This document shows, piece after piece, positions 29,480-38,214 of a DNA stretch of 64,000 nt (the stretch's first letter is position 1; the number at the start of each line of letters is the position of its first letter). Both the position numbers and the translations under genes were made by a program. The stretch comes from Tropheryma whipplei str. Twist (GTDB lineage Bacteria; Actinomycetota; Actinomycetes; Actinomycetales; Microbacteriaceae), in the NCBI RefSeq assembly GCF_000007485.1, contig NC_004572.3:620001-684000 (forward strand), given 5' to 3'. The notes below the pieces were generated by a model. That model searched no databases, was not told where the DNA came from, and worked only from the letters and a program-made list of their open reading frames with translations.

Positions 29480-30313
29480 CTAACCGAAGATCTGCGCAAC
29501 AAATGCGTATGGTGCAAAACCTGCTATATCATCAATTGCTTCACCTGTGCCAATGAGCTTTACAGGCACGCCCGTGCTCTCCTGCACTTGAAAAATAAAA
29601 CCCGCCTTTGCGGACGAGTCAGTCTTGGATAAGACTATTCCGGTTACACTCACAGCCTCAAGGAATGATCTAGCCTGAGTCAGGCCATTTTGTCCGGTAG
29701 TTGCATCAAGCACCAGTAAGACCTCATCTATGCTGACAAGCTTTTCGGTAACCCGCGCTATTCTCTCGAGCTCAGCCATGAGATTTGCCTTATTGTGAAG
29801 ACGCCCCGCGGTGTCAATAACCACAACATCATAATTATCATCAATCGCCTTTTTGACGGAAGAATATGCAACGGATGCCGGATCTATGCGTGGCTTGGGG
29901 GGGGTAATTATTTCAACACCTGCGCGCTGAGCCCAGATACTAAGCTGCTCAACAGCGGCAGCTCGAAAGGTGTCAGCAGCAGCTAACAGGACCTTCTTGC
30001 CTCGTAGATGTAAAAGATTTGCAAGCTTTCCAGCGGTCGCAGTCTTGCCAACCCCATTAACGCCGACGATAAGGATAACAGACGGGTGATTTGTGAGTCG
30101 CAGCGTAGGATCAAAGGAAGATAGCCGGCATTCAAGATACTCCCGCAAACACCGTTCACGATCATCTACATTCGACTTATTCCCAATAGAAGCGACTATG
30201 TCATGCGCTACAGAATATCCGAAATCAGCCCTAAGCAGGATTTCAAAAAGGGATGATGTTCCATGAGATACAACCCCTTTAAGTGCCTCTTTGTCAAAGA
30301 CCCTTCGGAAAAT
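29480..30313 (-). CDS. ftsY: Signal recognition particle receptor FtsY, probable AUU start
   Basis: The SRP receptor GTPase that docks ribosome-nascent chain complexes at the membrane. The G domain is complete: G1 GVNGVGKTATAGKLA, AADTFRAAAVEQL, G3 VVIDTAGRLHNKANL, G4 LSKTDSSAKAG, and LIGTGEAIDDIAGF. Upstream, the same frame encodes the N-domain helices (RRVFDKEALKGVVSHG, LFEILLRADFGYSVAHDIV), but it contains no ATG, GTG or TTG until TTG 30148, which would remove the whole N domain. ATT at 30313-30311 follows GGGGG by 6 nt and lies directly at the livF stop, so I propose AUU initiation, giving 277 residues. A CTG further in is a weaker alternative. Confidence 0.8.
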   Translation of the reverse strand: MFRRVFDKEALKGVVSHGTSSLFEILLRADFGYSVAHDIVASIGNKSNVDDRERCLREYLECRLSSFDPTLRLTNHPSVILIVGVNGVGKTATAGKLANLLHLRGKKVLLAAADTFRAAAVEQLSIWAQRAGVEIITPPKPRIDPASVAYSSVKKAIDDNYDVVVIDTAGRLHNKANLMAELERIARVTEKLVSIDEVLLVLDATTGQNGLTQARSFLEAVSVTGIVLSKTDSSAKAGFIFQVQESTGVPVKLIGTGEAIDDIAGFAPYAFVAQIFG

Positions 30314-30314
30314 A

Positions 30315-31016
30315 CTAGACCCCCAGGTATGCCTTCCTTATGGACCCGTCTTGTAATAACTCCTTTCCGGTTCCCGTACGGGTAATATTCCCAGTCTCCA
30401 GGACCATTGCATGATCCGATATTCCCAATGACTGATTCGCATTTTGCTCAACCATGAGGATGGTAACCCCCTGACGATTAATCTCACGCACAATACTGAA
30501 AATCTGCTGAATAAGTTGAGGCGCAAGGCCCATAGACGGCTCATCCAGCAAAAGCAGTTTTGGCCTACTCATAATCGCACGGGCAATCGCAAGCATTTGC
30601 TGCTCACCGCCCGACATAGCCCCGCCCAACTGATCACGACGCTCAAGCAAACGCGGAAAAAGCCCGTAAACTCTGTCGAAATCATCCTTTATATTCTTAC
30701 GATCCTTTCTCGCATAAGCCCCCATGTCAAGGTTTTCCCGAACTGTCATGCCTGGGAAAACCCCCCTCCCCTCTGGGGACTGGGAAATACCAGAAAGAAC
30801 ACGCTTGTAGGGAGCATACTTAGTTATATCCTCACCTTGAAAAAGGATTTTACCCGACGTGTTCAGAAGGCCAGATATGGTGCGCATAAGAGTGGTTTTA
30901 CCCGCACCGTTTGAACCAATCAAACTTACTATCTCGCCCCGATTTACCGTAAACGAGATATCGTACAACACACGAATCTTCCCGTAACTGACATTCACAT
31001 TCTCAAGAGTTAACAA
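30315..31016 (-). CDS. livF: Branched-chain amino-acid ABC transporter ATPase LivF
   Basis: 233 residues: Walker A GSNGAGKTTLMRTISGLL, Q-loop, signature MSGGEQQMLAIARA, Walker B LLLLDEPSMGLAP, and H-loop region MVEQNANQSLG. Energises import with LivG. Last gene of livJHMGF; its stop lies within the ftsY start region, so ftsY is probably transcribed with it. Confidence 0.92.
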   Translation of the reverse strand: MLTLENVNVSYGKIRVLYDISFTVNRGEIVSLIGSNGAGKTTLMRTISGLLNTSGKILFQGEDITKYAPYKRVLSGISQSPEGRGVFPGMTVRENLDMGAYARKDRKNIKDDFDRVYGLFPRLLERRDQLGGAMSGGEQQMLAIARAIMSRPKLLLLDEPSMGLAPQLIQQIFSIVREINRQGVTILMVEQNANQSLGISDHAMVLETGNITRTGTGKELLQDGSIRKAYLGV

Positions 31017-31022
31017 GCGGCA

Positions 31023-31805
31023 CTACCCTTCCCCGAGATAGGCGGCAATAACATGAGGATCATTACGCACATCATCCGGCAATCCATCGGCGATTTTCTT
31101 ACCAAAATCAAGGACAACCACTCTATCAGCAACATCAAAAATCAACTTCATATCATGCTCAATCAATAGGATTGAATATCCCGCATCACGGATTTTTAAA
31201 ATTAGCTCCACGAGTTGATTTTTTTCAGCAGGATTAAAGCCAGCTGCTGGCTCATCTAAGCAAAGCAACTTTGGCTGACAAGCAAGAGCCCTGGCGATCT
31301 CAAGGCGCCTCTGGCTGCCATAAGACAGACTGCCCGCGAGTTTATAGGCATCCTGGGCGATCCCGACCATATCGAGAATCTCAAGGCCTCGCTCCACAAT
31401 TTCACGCTCTTCCCTGCAATGCCTGGGGGTTCTAAAGAGCGCACCCAATATATGGGTTTTGTGATGCACTCCAAGCCCAACTGCGACGTTCTCTAAAACG
31501 GTCATACCGCCGAATAGCCGAATATTCTGAAAAGTTCTCGCAATTCCCATACGGGCTATGCGATACCTCTTTACCGATTTCAAAGACACAGATTCAAGAG
31601 ATACATCGCCCGAGGTTGGTCGATAAACACCCGTTATGACGTTGAAAAGGGTTGTTTTACCCGCGCCGTTGGGGCCAATGAGCGCCAGAATCTCGCCCCT
31701 GCCAACACTGAACGAGACGCCGTCGAGCGCGACAATACCCCCAAAGCGAACAACGAGATCACGCACATCAAGAAGATGCTCAGACTGTAACAGCGCGTCT
31801 TGCAT
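31023..31805 (-). CDS. livG: Branched-chain amino-acid ABC transporter ATPase LivG
   Basis: 260 residues: Walker A GPNGAGKTTLFNVITGVY, ARTFQNIRLFGGMTVLENV, signature LSYGSQRRLEIARALA, Walker B LLCLDEPAAGFNPAEK, LLIEHDMKLIFDVADRVVVL. I start at ATG 31805, immediately after the livM stop. The LivG-type insertion is present, separating it from LivF. Confidence 0.92.
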   Translation of the reverse strand: MQDALLQSEHLLDVRDLVVRFGGIVALDGVSFSVGRGEILALIGPNGAGKTTLFNVITGVYRPTSGDVSLESVSLKSVKRYRIARMGIARTFQNIRLFGGMTVLENVAVGLGVHHKTHILGALFRTPRHCREEREIVERGLEILDMVGIAQDAYKLAGSLSYGSQRRLEIARALACQPKLLCLDEPAAGFNPAEKNQLVELILKIRDAGYSILLIEHDMKLIFDVADRVVVLDFGKKIADGLPDDVRNDPHVIAAYLGEG

Positions 31806-31806
31806 A

Positions 31807-32901
31807 TCAAGACCCCGAGGGCGAAGATGACGCACGTTTATCGGGTGAATGGCGCAATGACAATTTCCGCAGCAAAACCTGTCTTGAAAAAAGATTTGCC
31901 TTCATAGGAAACAGGCCTTCATGTCTAAAAAGCATCAGAAGTATAAGACATACACCGAAGATCAAATACTTGTATTGTGCAATCTCCGTAAAACGCAGTG
32001 GAATATACGCCACAAGTGCACCACCAATTGCAGCACCAAATTTGTTACCAGAACCGCCAAGTACGACTGCAACAAGGAATAAAACGGAGGTCGCAACATC
32101 AAAACGCTGATTATTTACAAACCCTGTCTGTGCAGCCTGCAGGGAACCGGAGAGGCCACCAATTGCAGCACCAATTGCAAAAGCCCATACCTTGAAGGAA
32201 AAGGTATTCACACCCATAACCTCTGCAGCATCTTCATCCTGGCAGATAGCAAACCAGTTTCTGCCGACAATACTCCTCTCGAGATTCCCAACGATTACAA
32301 GAACGAATATAACAACTGTAATAGCGACCCAATACCAAGCTACTCCATTATCAGGCGTGAAAATCGGCTGGCCAGAAGGATAGTCGCCCGGCGGGTGGCC
32401 AACATTGGAAAACCCGAGGTTACCACGGAGGGCAGGGATAATAGTCGCCATAATTCTGACTATCTCTCCAAACCCAAGAGTAACAATCGCCAGATAGTCT
32501 CCCCGAAGACGGAGGGTAGGTACACCCAGGGCTGCGCCAAAAACCATGGCAGTAAAAATCGCAACAGGAATGGTCCAAAGATAAGGAATTTTGACATACG
32601 GAGAATCCGGACTCGTAAATACAGCAGATACATAAGCACCAACCGCAAAAAATGCAATATAACCCAAATCAAGAAGTCCTGCATAACCAACAACTACATT
32701 AAGACCGACCGCGGCGAGGGCATAAATTGCCATTGTAAACAGTGAGATTGGAAAATTATTGCCCGGTTCGGTTGTGATAACCGGAGGATTAATAATTGGC
32801 AAAAGATAAACAAGGACCACAAACGGAAGAAGAAAAAACCACTGCTGGGGGCGAGACATACCCTTCCACCACCGCATAACAGACGATAGAAAGCCCATCA
32901 C
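31807..32901 (-). CDS. livM: Branched-chain amino-acid ABC permease LivM
   Basis: 364 residues, about ten hydrophobic segments: AVGLNVVVGYAGLLDLGYIA, FGEIVRIMATIIPALRGNLG, FSNVGHPPG and GVNTFSFKVWAFAIGAAIGG (EAA-like loop). The N-terminal 40 residues and the charged C-terminal tail lie outside the core. The start overlaps the livH stop (ATGA). Confidence 0.92.
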   Translation of the reverse strand: MMGFLSSVMRWWKGMSRPQQWFFLLPFVVLVYLLPIINPPVITTEPGNNFPISLFTMAIYALAAVGLNVVVGYAGLLDLGYIAFFAVGAYVSAVFTSPDSPYVKIPYLWTIPVAIFTAMVFGAALGVPTLRLRGDYLAIVTLGFGEIVRIMATIIPALRGNLGFSNVGHPPGDYPSGQPIFTPDNGVAWYWVAITVVIFVLVIVGNLERSIVGRNWFAICQDEDAAEVMGVNTFSFKVWAFAIGAAIGGLSGSLQAAQTGFVNNQRFDVATSVLFLVAVVLGGSGNKFGAAIGGALVAYIPLRFTEIAQYKYLIFGVCLILLMLFRHEGLFPMKANLFSRQVLLRKLSLRHSPDKRASSSPSGS

Positions 32902-33902
32902 ATCCTGCTTTTAGCCGAAAGGCCAGATCTGCCGAGGATACCAGATGGCCTGAAAAGTAAAACTAGTAACAGAAGAACAAAGACAGAAACATCACCCCAC
33001 TGGCTATTACCCAAAAGCAGAGCACCCCAGTTAGAGAACAGACCGAGCAGAAGCCCTCCGAGTAGAGCGCCCCGAATGCTGCCAATGCCACCCAGAACGG
33101 CAGCAGCAAAAGCCTTTAAACCGAGAACAATATCCGCATTGTACACAACACCCGAAGGAACCTTTAGAACATAGAACAGACTTGCAGCGCCAGCTATAAC
33201 ACCACCAAGAACAAAAGTCAGCGCTATAACCCGCTCGGGGTTCACTCCAACAAGTGAAGCAGTGTTAGGATCCTGCGCCACAGCTCTAATGCCCCTGCCA
33301 AATCTGGTCCGCCTTATGAACCAGTCAACCAAAAACATCAGGATTACCGCAGCCAGAATTGTCACCACATTAAAGCTTGTAACAGTTGCACCAAAAAATT
33401 TAAAAAGAGGGACTGGGGTAAAAATAGAAAGTGCAGGCTCTGGATTTGGGGAACGAAGAAAAAATAAATTACTTATGGTCAGGGAAGCACCTATTGCAGT
33501 AATTAGAAATGCCAGATTAGGGGCATTTCTCTTCCTAAGAGGCTTATAGGCAACGCGCTCAACAAGAAAGGCAACAGCGGCAGCAGCAAGAATGGAAACA
33601 AACACCGCGATGAGGACGTAAATAAGAACAATAAAAATGGGCTTCTTAGAAGGAAAAGAGCTAAAACCAAGCGCAGAGAGCGTAAATACAAGGGCGTAGC
33701 AGCCGGTAACAAAAACCCCAGCATGAGCGAAATTGATAAGCCCCAAAACACCGTACACCACGGTATAGCCAACGGCAATCAGTGCATAGATGGCACCGAA
33801 AGTCAGGCCTTCAACCGTAGCAAAGCCAAAGCCCTTGATGAAGGAAGCCACATCAAACGTGATCCACGACTGACTCAAAAGATAATCCAAACTAAGCAAC
33901 AA
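32898..33902 (-). CDS. livH: Branched-chain amino-acid ABC permease LivH
   Basis: About 334 residues, eight hydrophobic segments: FGAIYALIAVGYTVVYGVLG, LINFAHAGVFVTG, VAQDPNTASLVGVNPERVIA, SGVVYNADIVLGLKAFAAAV. The longest start is TTG 33902, which lies inside a strong inverted repeat; GTG 33851 (before ASFIKGFGF) would give a more typical N-terminus. Forms the membrane pore with LivM. Confidence 0.88.
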   Translation of the reverse strand: MLLSLDYLLSQSWITFDVASFIKGFGFATVEGLTFGAIYALIAVGYTVVYGVLGLINFAHAGVFVTGCYALVFTLSALGFSSFPSKKPIFIVLIYVLIAVFVSILAAAAVAFLVERVAYKPLRKRNAPNLAFLITAIGASLTISNLFFLRSPNPEPALSIFTPVPLFKFFGATVTSFNVVTILAAVILMFLVDWFIRRTRFGRGIRAVAQDPNTASLVGVNPERVIALTFVLGGVIAGAASLFYVLKVPSGVVYNADIVLGLKAFAAAVLGGIGSIRGALLGGLLLGLFSNWGALLLGNSQWGDVSVFVLLLLVLLFRPSGILGRSGLSAKSRM

Positions 33903-33926
33903 ACCGGACCAGACTCCGGTTTGTTG
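33897..33926. terminator. 12-bp inverted repeat between livJ and livH
   Basis: CAACAAACCGGA and TCCGGTTTGTTG are perfect complements flanking a 6-nt loop. It stands in the 56-bp gap after livJ. In the livJ-to-livH direction no U-run follows, which fits an attenuator or processing stem that keeps binding protein in excess over permease rather than a full terminator. Confidence 0.6.
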
Positions 33927-33958
33927 TGCTTTTATCTACTGTACCCTTTTTATTTACT

Positions 33959-35155
33959 TTACTCTCCAACCAATACAGGAGCACCTGACTCATCAAACCT
34001 ATAGAAATACAGCCGGGTGTGCTGCAAATCACCATTTGCCTTAAACTTGTAGTGACCAGAAACCCCATACGCATCATATCCCCTGACCCAGTCCAGTAAG
34101 GATGACCGAGAGGTGCGCCCAGAGTCTATCCCCCTTAGCAGAATGGTTGTAACATCGTATGCACTCGAGGAGTATATGCCCGGATAGTGACCGTAGGCCT
34201 TTTTCATTGCATCACCAAAACCGGCGACCTGCGAGTCATCGGTGCAAGGGCAAACCGCGTAAACGCCCACGGCAGCCTGTCCAGCGAGCTTACTGAGATT
34301 TCTATCAAGTGAACCATCCGGAACAACCAAATAACCATTAAATCCCGCACCCCTCAGTTGCGTAAAGAATGCAGCAGCTTCCGGGTAATAGCCGGCGAAA
34401 AAGACAGAGTCGGCGCCGGAAGAAACAACCTTCGCGACAACAGAGGAAAAATCACGACTGCCGGTTATAATTCCATCGCTTCCAGCCAAATCGACACCCT
34501 TTTTTACAAGATCGCCGAGGAATTTACCGTATGCACTGTCATCAGACACAACAAAAGTCTTTTTGGCCTCTAGCTTCTCCAGCAAAGCAATAACCCCCGT
34601 AGACTGCTCGAGATCAGTCGAGGCGGCCCTGAAGAACGTCTTCCAGCCGTGAGATGAAAGTGTTGGCAGGGTTGCACTCGGAGTTATGTGTACAAGACGC
34701 GCCGTTTCGAAAATACCCCCAACAGCCTGGTTCTCACCTGAGAAAGCCGGGCCAAGAACTGCAACAATCGAGGAGTCTCCAATAACCTGCGCGACAACTC
34801 CGGGAGCTTTATCCGGCGATCCCTCTGTGTCAAACACCTTACCTGTAACCTGACAGCCAGGATTATTGTCGTTATGCTGCTTAACAGCAAGTTGAAACGC
34901 CTCATTTATGCTCTTCCCAAAGGCGGCATTCGGACCGGTAACAATACCGACATAGGCAATAGAAAGACCCTTAGGACACACCGCCTTACCATCACCTGCG
35001 GGAAATAGCGCATTCTTAAACGAGACAGGAGCTGTGACTTTTGGAAGGACTATATGTTCCGCACTCGACTTATTATCACCCGAGCCAAAACACCCGCTGA
35101 AGAACAAAAGCGCGGCAGAAGCCGCAAACAGAACACGAACCCTAAGCTTATTCAA
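33959..35155 (-). CDS. livJ: Branched-chain amino-acid ABC transporter binding lipoprotein
   Basis: 398 residues. A signal peptide with lipobox LFFSGC puts the mature N-terminal Cys at about residue 22. The body is a type I periplasmic-binding fold of the Leu/Ile/Val class: LSIAYVGIVTGPNAAFGKSI, QVIGDSSIVAVLGPAFSGEN, FVVSDDSAYGKFLGDLVKKG, SVFFAGYYPEAAAFFTQLRG. The start is TTG 35155, preceded by a GAGGTGA Shine-Dalgarno. First gene of livJHMGF. Confidence 0.92.
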   Translation of the reverse strand: MNKLRVRVLFAASAALLFFSGCFGSGDNKSSAEHIVLPKVTAPVSFKNALFPAGDGKAVCPKGLSIAYVGIVTGPNAAFGKSINEAFQLAVKQHNDNNPGCQVTGKVFDTEGSPDKAPGVVAQVIGDSSIVAVLGPAFSGENQAVGGIFETARLVHITPSATLPTLSSHGWKTFFRAASTDLEQSTGVIALLEKLEAKKTFVVSDDSAYGKFLGDLVKKGVDLAGSDGIITGSRDFSSVVAKVVSSGADSVFFAGYYPEAAAFFTQLRGAGFNGYLVVPDGSLDRNLSKLAGQAAVGVYAVCPCTDDSQVAGFGDAMKKAYGHYPGIYSSSAYDVTTILLRGIDSGRTSRSSLLDWVRGYDAYGVSGHYKFKANGDLQHTRLYFYRFDESGAPVLVGE

Positions 35156-35224
35156 AACACATCACCTCAGCCTACCTAGATTTCTTAGGATCGTATCATA
35201 CAAACGCTCTAATCAAGAAATAAG

Positions 35225-35896
35225 CTATGAACTTTTGTTCTCCAGAGATGCAAGTGCAGACATTGCAGCCGCAACTTGAGCCTGTTTTTTGCTTGACCCT
35301 TGCCCGAAAAATCTCTTTTCATTCACAATAACGCTTGCCTTGAATGTACGACTGTGCGGCGGGCCCTCGGTAACAACCTCGTACACCAACTGTGTTCGGG
35401 TAAGCTTCTGCAGTTTCGTCTTTGGATCGTCGACAGAAAACTCACCTACTTGTCTTAGCTTTTCTCCAACAAGGGCTAATACAAAATCTCTGGCACTCTC
35501 GAACCCCTGATCAACCATAACAGCCCCAATAAGACTTTCAAGCAAATCAGCCAAAAGAGATGTTTTATCCATACCACCGGCAAGTTTTTCCCCTTTCCCA
35601 AGCAACATAAACTGACCAAGATTTAACTCTTTGGCGATTTGTGCAATGGATGTGCCGGAAACAATATATGAGCGAGCGGCAGATAATTGGCCCTCAGTGT
35701 ATTCAGGACAGGTCTCAAATAGGTAATGCGATACAACAAGGCCAAGAACAGCATCTCCAAGAAACTCAAGACGCTCGTTATTCTGACACGCGCCGTTCTC
35801 AAAAGAAAAGGACTTGTGGACAAACGCCGTACGAAGCAACCCAGGAGGAAGTGTTAGATTGAACTTCCGCAAAAGAAGTTCATCAACGCCATCCAC
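35225..35896 (-). CDS. rnc: Ribonuclease III
   Basis: 223 residues: the signature [20 protein letters not shown], acidic residues in [19 protein letters not shown], and a C-terminal double-stranded RNA-binding domain ([38 protein letters not shown]). Processes rRNA precursors. It directly abuts rpmF. Confidence 0.95.
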
Positions 35897-36094
35897 CTAC
35901 CCGACGCGGCGGCCCTTGTATTCCATAAAGAGCTCATTTCCATTGGAGTCAAGAATACGGCGCGCGCGATGCGGAAGGTAAAAAACAGGTCTCCCGCGCT
36001 CCTCCAGCCTGGCAAAACCGGGAACAGAAGCCTTCCACTGCGAGCGACGGGCGCGAGTGTTAGCACGAGACTTCTTCCTTTTTGGAACAGCCAC
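35897..36094 (-). CDS. rpmF: 50S ribosomal protein L32
   Basis: 65 residues: MAVPKRKKSRANTRARRSQW, then a C-terminal RPVFYLPHRARRILDSNGNE. The zinc-binding cysteines of many L32 proteins are absent, so this is the zinc-independent form. The DUF177 gene that normally precedes rpmF is missing; the 267-bp upstream gap (36095-36361) holds only promoter-like AT-rich sequence. Confidence 0.95.
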   Translation of the reverse strand: MAVPKRKKSRANTRARRSQWKASVPGFARLEERGRPVFYLPHRARRILDSNGNELFMEYKGRRVG

Positions 36095-36361
36095 AGCAAC
36101 CCCGCAATCTCACTAACAGGTGAATGATACAACTACATACTAACTGAACAAAATTAAGTTCTAAATATTCTTATGGATAAAGCTCCGCTTATACCTTAGG
36201 GAAAACGCGGACCTTTGTTGAGACTCGCCTTACTGTGCAGCACCCCAAAGTAACAGATATAAAAGAAATCAGGATCGTTAGAATCCACTAAACAAATAGC
36301 CCGCGGTGCGAGATAATACCGTCTCGGTCAAATTACTGGCAGTAACATTATTCAAGTGGGT

Positions 36362-37111
36362 ATGATCGCCAAACATACAAAAAGGGGCGTCAAATTTCCG
36401 CGAGGGGAACAGGCAAAACCGGCGTCAGGATGGTCGAGGATTGTCATGATATTTGGCGAACTATCGATGACCGCCGGGGTACTTGTTGGGATTTTCTATA
36501 CCTGGGTTTTATATATAGACTCACCCTTAACCGCATGGGAACAGGGCAATAGCGCAAACCTCACCGCTTCTCAGTTCATGCGCCACAGGTCCGACGCCAC
36601 GGAGACTATGCCGGTTACCGACAGGGTAAAGGATTATGAGGATATAGCAGTTTTGTTCGTTCCTCGTTTTGGAAACAAATACAAGCGGGTAATTAGAGAA
36701 ACTACGGATGTTACGCGCGTTTTGAACAGCAAAACCGCTGGAGTTGGGCACTACCCGCATACCGCGCTACCTGGCACATCCGGTAACTTTGCTGTTGCAG
36801 CACATGAAGTTGGGTGGGGCGCGGCTTTTGGAAAATTGTCAGAACTTCGGCTGGGTGACAAAATCTATGTTTTGACGCCAAAGGGTTGGTACATATACGC
36901 GTATCGGAGCAGTGAGTACGTAAAACCCGATGGGGTGAATGTCCTGCGGCCTTTGCCACAGTCATTTGCTGTTCCAGACGAAACCTATATTATGACGATG
37001 ACAACATGTAATCCACCATTCTCTGTAGCCGAGAGGCTTATCGCATATGCGGTTCTTGAAAAATGGCAAGCAGACGTACCACATGAAATAGTGAATATTG
37101 TAAACAGCTGA
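36362..37111 (+). CDS. srtE: Class E sortase
   Basis: About 249 residues. One N-terminal membrane segment (about residues 36-58), then a sortase domain with the catalytic His in FAVAAHEVGWGAAFG (usually GHR), Cys in MTMTTCNPPFSVAERLIAYA and the Arg in AERL. The TTCxP motif is typical of actinobacterial class E sortases that attach surface proteins to peptidoglycan. ATG 36362 is preferred; GTG 36356 is possible. No substrate with a recognisable sorting signal is in this window. Confidence 0.85.
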   Translation: MIAKHTKRGVKFPRGEQAKPASGWSRIVMIFGELSMTAGVLVGIFYTWVLYIDSPLTAWEQGNSANLTASQFMRHRSDATETMPVTDRVKDYEDIAVLFVPRFGNKYKRVIRETTDVTRVLNSKTAGVGHYPHTALPGTSGNFAVAAHEVGWGAAFGKLSELRLGDKIYVLTPKGWYIYAYRSSEYVKPDGVNVLRPLPQSFAVPDETYIMTMTTCNPPFSVAERLIAYAVLEKWQADVPHEIVNIVNS

Positions 37112-37112
37112 T

Positions 37113-37268
37113 ATGTATGCGTTCATATGGAGAATTCTCCCCGGATCTTTTTGGATTAAGCTACTGCAGGCATTGCTGTTACTGGTTATCCTGTTCACAA
37201 TTTTGTTCACTTGGGTATTTCCGTGGTTGAACGAAATTGTTAATAATCGGGATGTCAGGGTCGAATAA
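37113..37268 (+). CDS. Small single-pass membrane protein downstream of sortase
   Basis: A 51-residue protein starting one base after the srtE stop: MYAFIWRILPGSFWIKLL, a hydrophobic helix, then TWVFPWLNEIVNN. The WRxLPG...FPW pattern matches small membrane proteins I recall beside sortase genes in other actinobacteria. Function unknown. The tight spacing implies cotranscription with srtE. Confidence 0.7.
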   Translation: MYAFIWRILPGSFWIKLLQALLLLVILFTILFTWVFPWLNEIVNNRDVRVE

Positions 37269-37320
37269 AACCGTCGAATAAGATCATAGGTGTGTGCAAC
37301 AATACCGGTTCTGGAAACGC

Positions 37321-37450
37321 GAACTCTGTGAAATAGACGAACTCTGTGAAATAGAATGCGTCCATTTGTCCTGTGGGCCATCTTGACAGGTTTCGCTCAG
37401 CATTTCATGCTACAAGCCCAGTGAAACAAGTATTTCGAAACAAGTATTTC
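37321..37450. repeat. Two short tandem duplications in the srtE-coaD gap
   Basis: GAACTCTGTGAAATAG occurs at 37321-37336 and 37339-37354 (18-bp period), and GAAACAAGTATTTC occurs head-to-tail at 37423-37436 and 37437-37450. The 295-bp gap 37269-37563 holds nothing else I can identify. Confidence 0.75.
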
Positions 37451-37563
37451 GAGTAGCAAAACAAATTACTTATATTGCAAGATCATCCGAGAGTGGGGTT
37501 AAACGGCAATAAAACCCCTAGACAGGTACAACTCATAACTGCAGAATGAATCTAAGGGTTGCC

Positions 37564-38094
37564 CTAACCGCTGTGCGTCCCAAAAAAACGCGTTACACAA
37601 GCCGGTACATACGGGGATATATCACCACCAAGTGCGATAAGCTGCCTGACCATGCTGCTTGAAACAACGCTCAGTGGGGGGTCAGGTAAAATAAACACAG
37701 TCTCAATGCCACTCATATTCCGATTGGCATATGCCATCGACGCCTCTCGGTGTGCATCGGCCGAAATAAGTCCCCTTACAATAACGGTCGCGCCAAGCTG
37801 TTTACAGCAATCAACCAACAGGCCTTTTTCAAAGCGATGAATCTTGACTATTGGCCCATTACGGTCTGATTCACTGTCACATTTTGGCTCACTGCGGGGA
37901 AATCCGTATTCTTCCAAAGCCTGTCCAACCAGATCAACTCGGTCATGCATAGGTAAAAGTGGGGTTTTATCCGGATTATTTGCAACCAGGACGTAGAGTG
38001 TGTTAAAAATTCTTGAAGTCCTGGTAAGGATATCCATGTGTCCTCTTGTAACGGGGTCAAACGTACCCGGAACAACAGCTATCCTGTTACTCAT
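37564..38094 (-). CDS. coaD: Phosphopantetheine adenylyltransferase
   Basis: 176 residues; makes dephospho-CoA from phosphopantetheine and ATP. VPGTFDPVTRGHMDILTRTS contains the nucleotidyltransferase (T/H)xGH motif; VIVRGLISADAHREASMAYA and SVVSSSMVRQLIALGGDIS are family motifs. It is about 15 residues longer than usual because of an insertion at FPRSEPKCDSESDRNG. Between recG and coaD the usual rsmD gene is absent. Confidence 0.93.
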   Translation of the reverse strand: MSNRIAVVPGTFDPVTRGHMDILTRTSRIFNTLYVLVANNPDKTPLLPMHDRVDLVGQALEEYGFPRSEPKCDSESDRNGPIVKIHRFEKGLLVDCCKQLGATVIVRGLISADAHREASMAYANRNMSGIETVFILPDPPLSVVSSSMVRQLIALGGDISPYVPACVTRFFGTHSG

Positions 38095-38214
38095 CGCAGA
38101 GTATCAGGATAGAACATCTAGATATAAAATCGCACACAGCTAGATAACTGACTCTAAAATCAGGTGGTCGGCGGAGATGATAGTACAGGATAAATTGCTC
38201 AATACATAAATTTC

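Noticed and set aside
29895-29904. Run of eight G on the + strand inside ftsY as a phase-variation site
   Set aside because: It encodes in-frame Thr-Pro-Pro in a complete G domain, and ftsY should be essential, so switching is unlikely.
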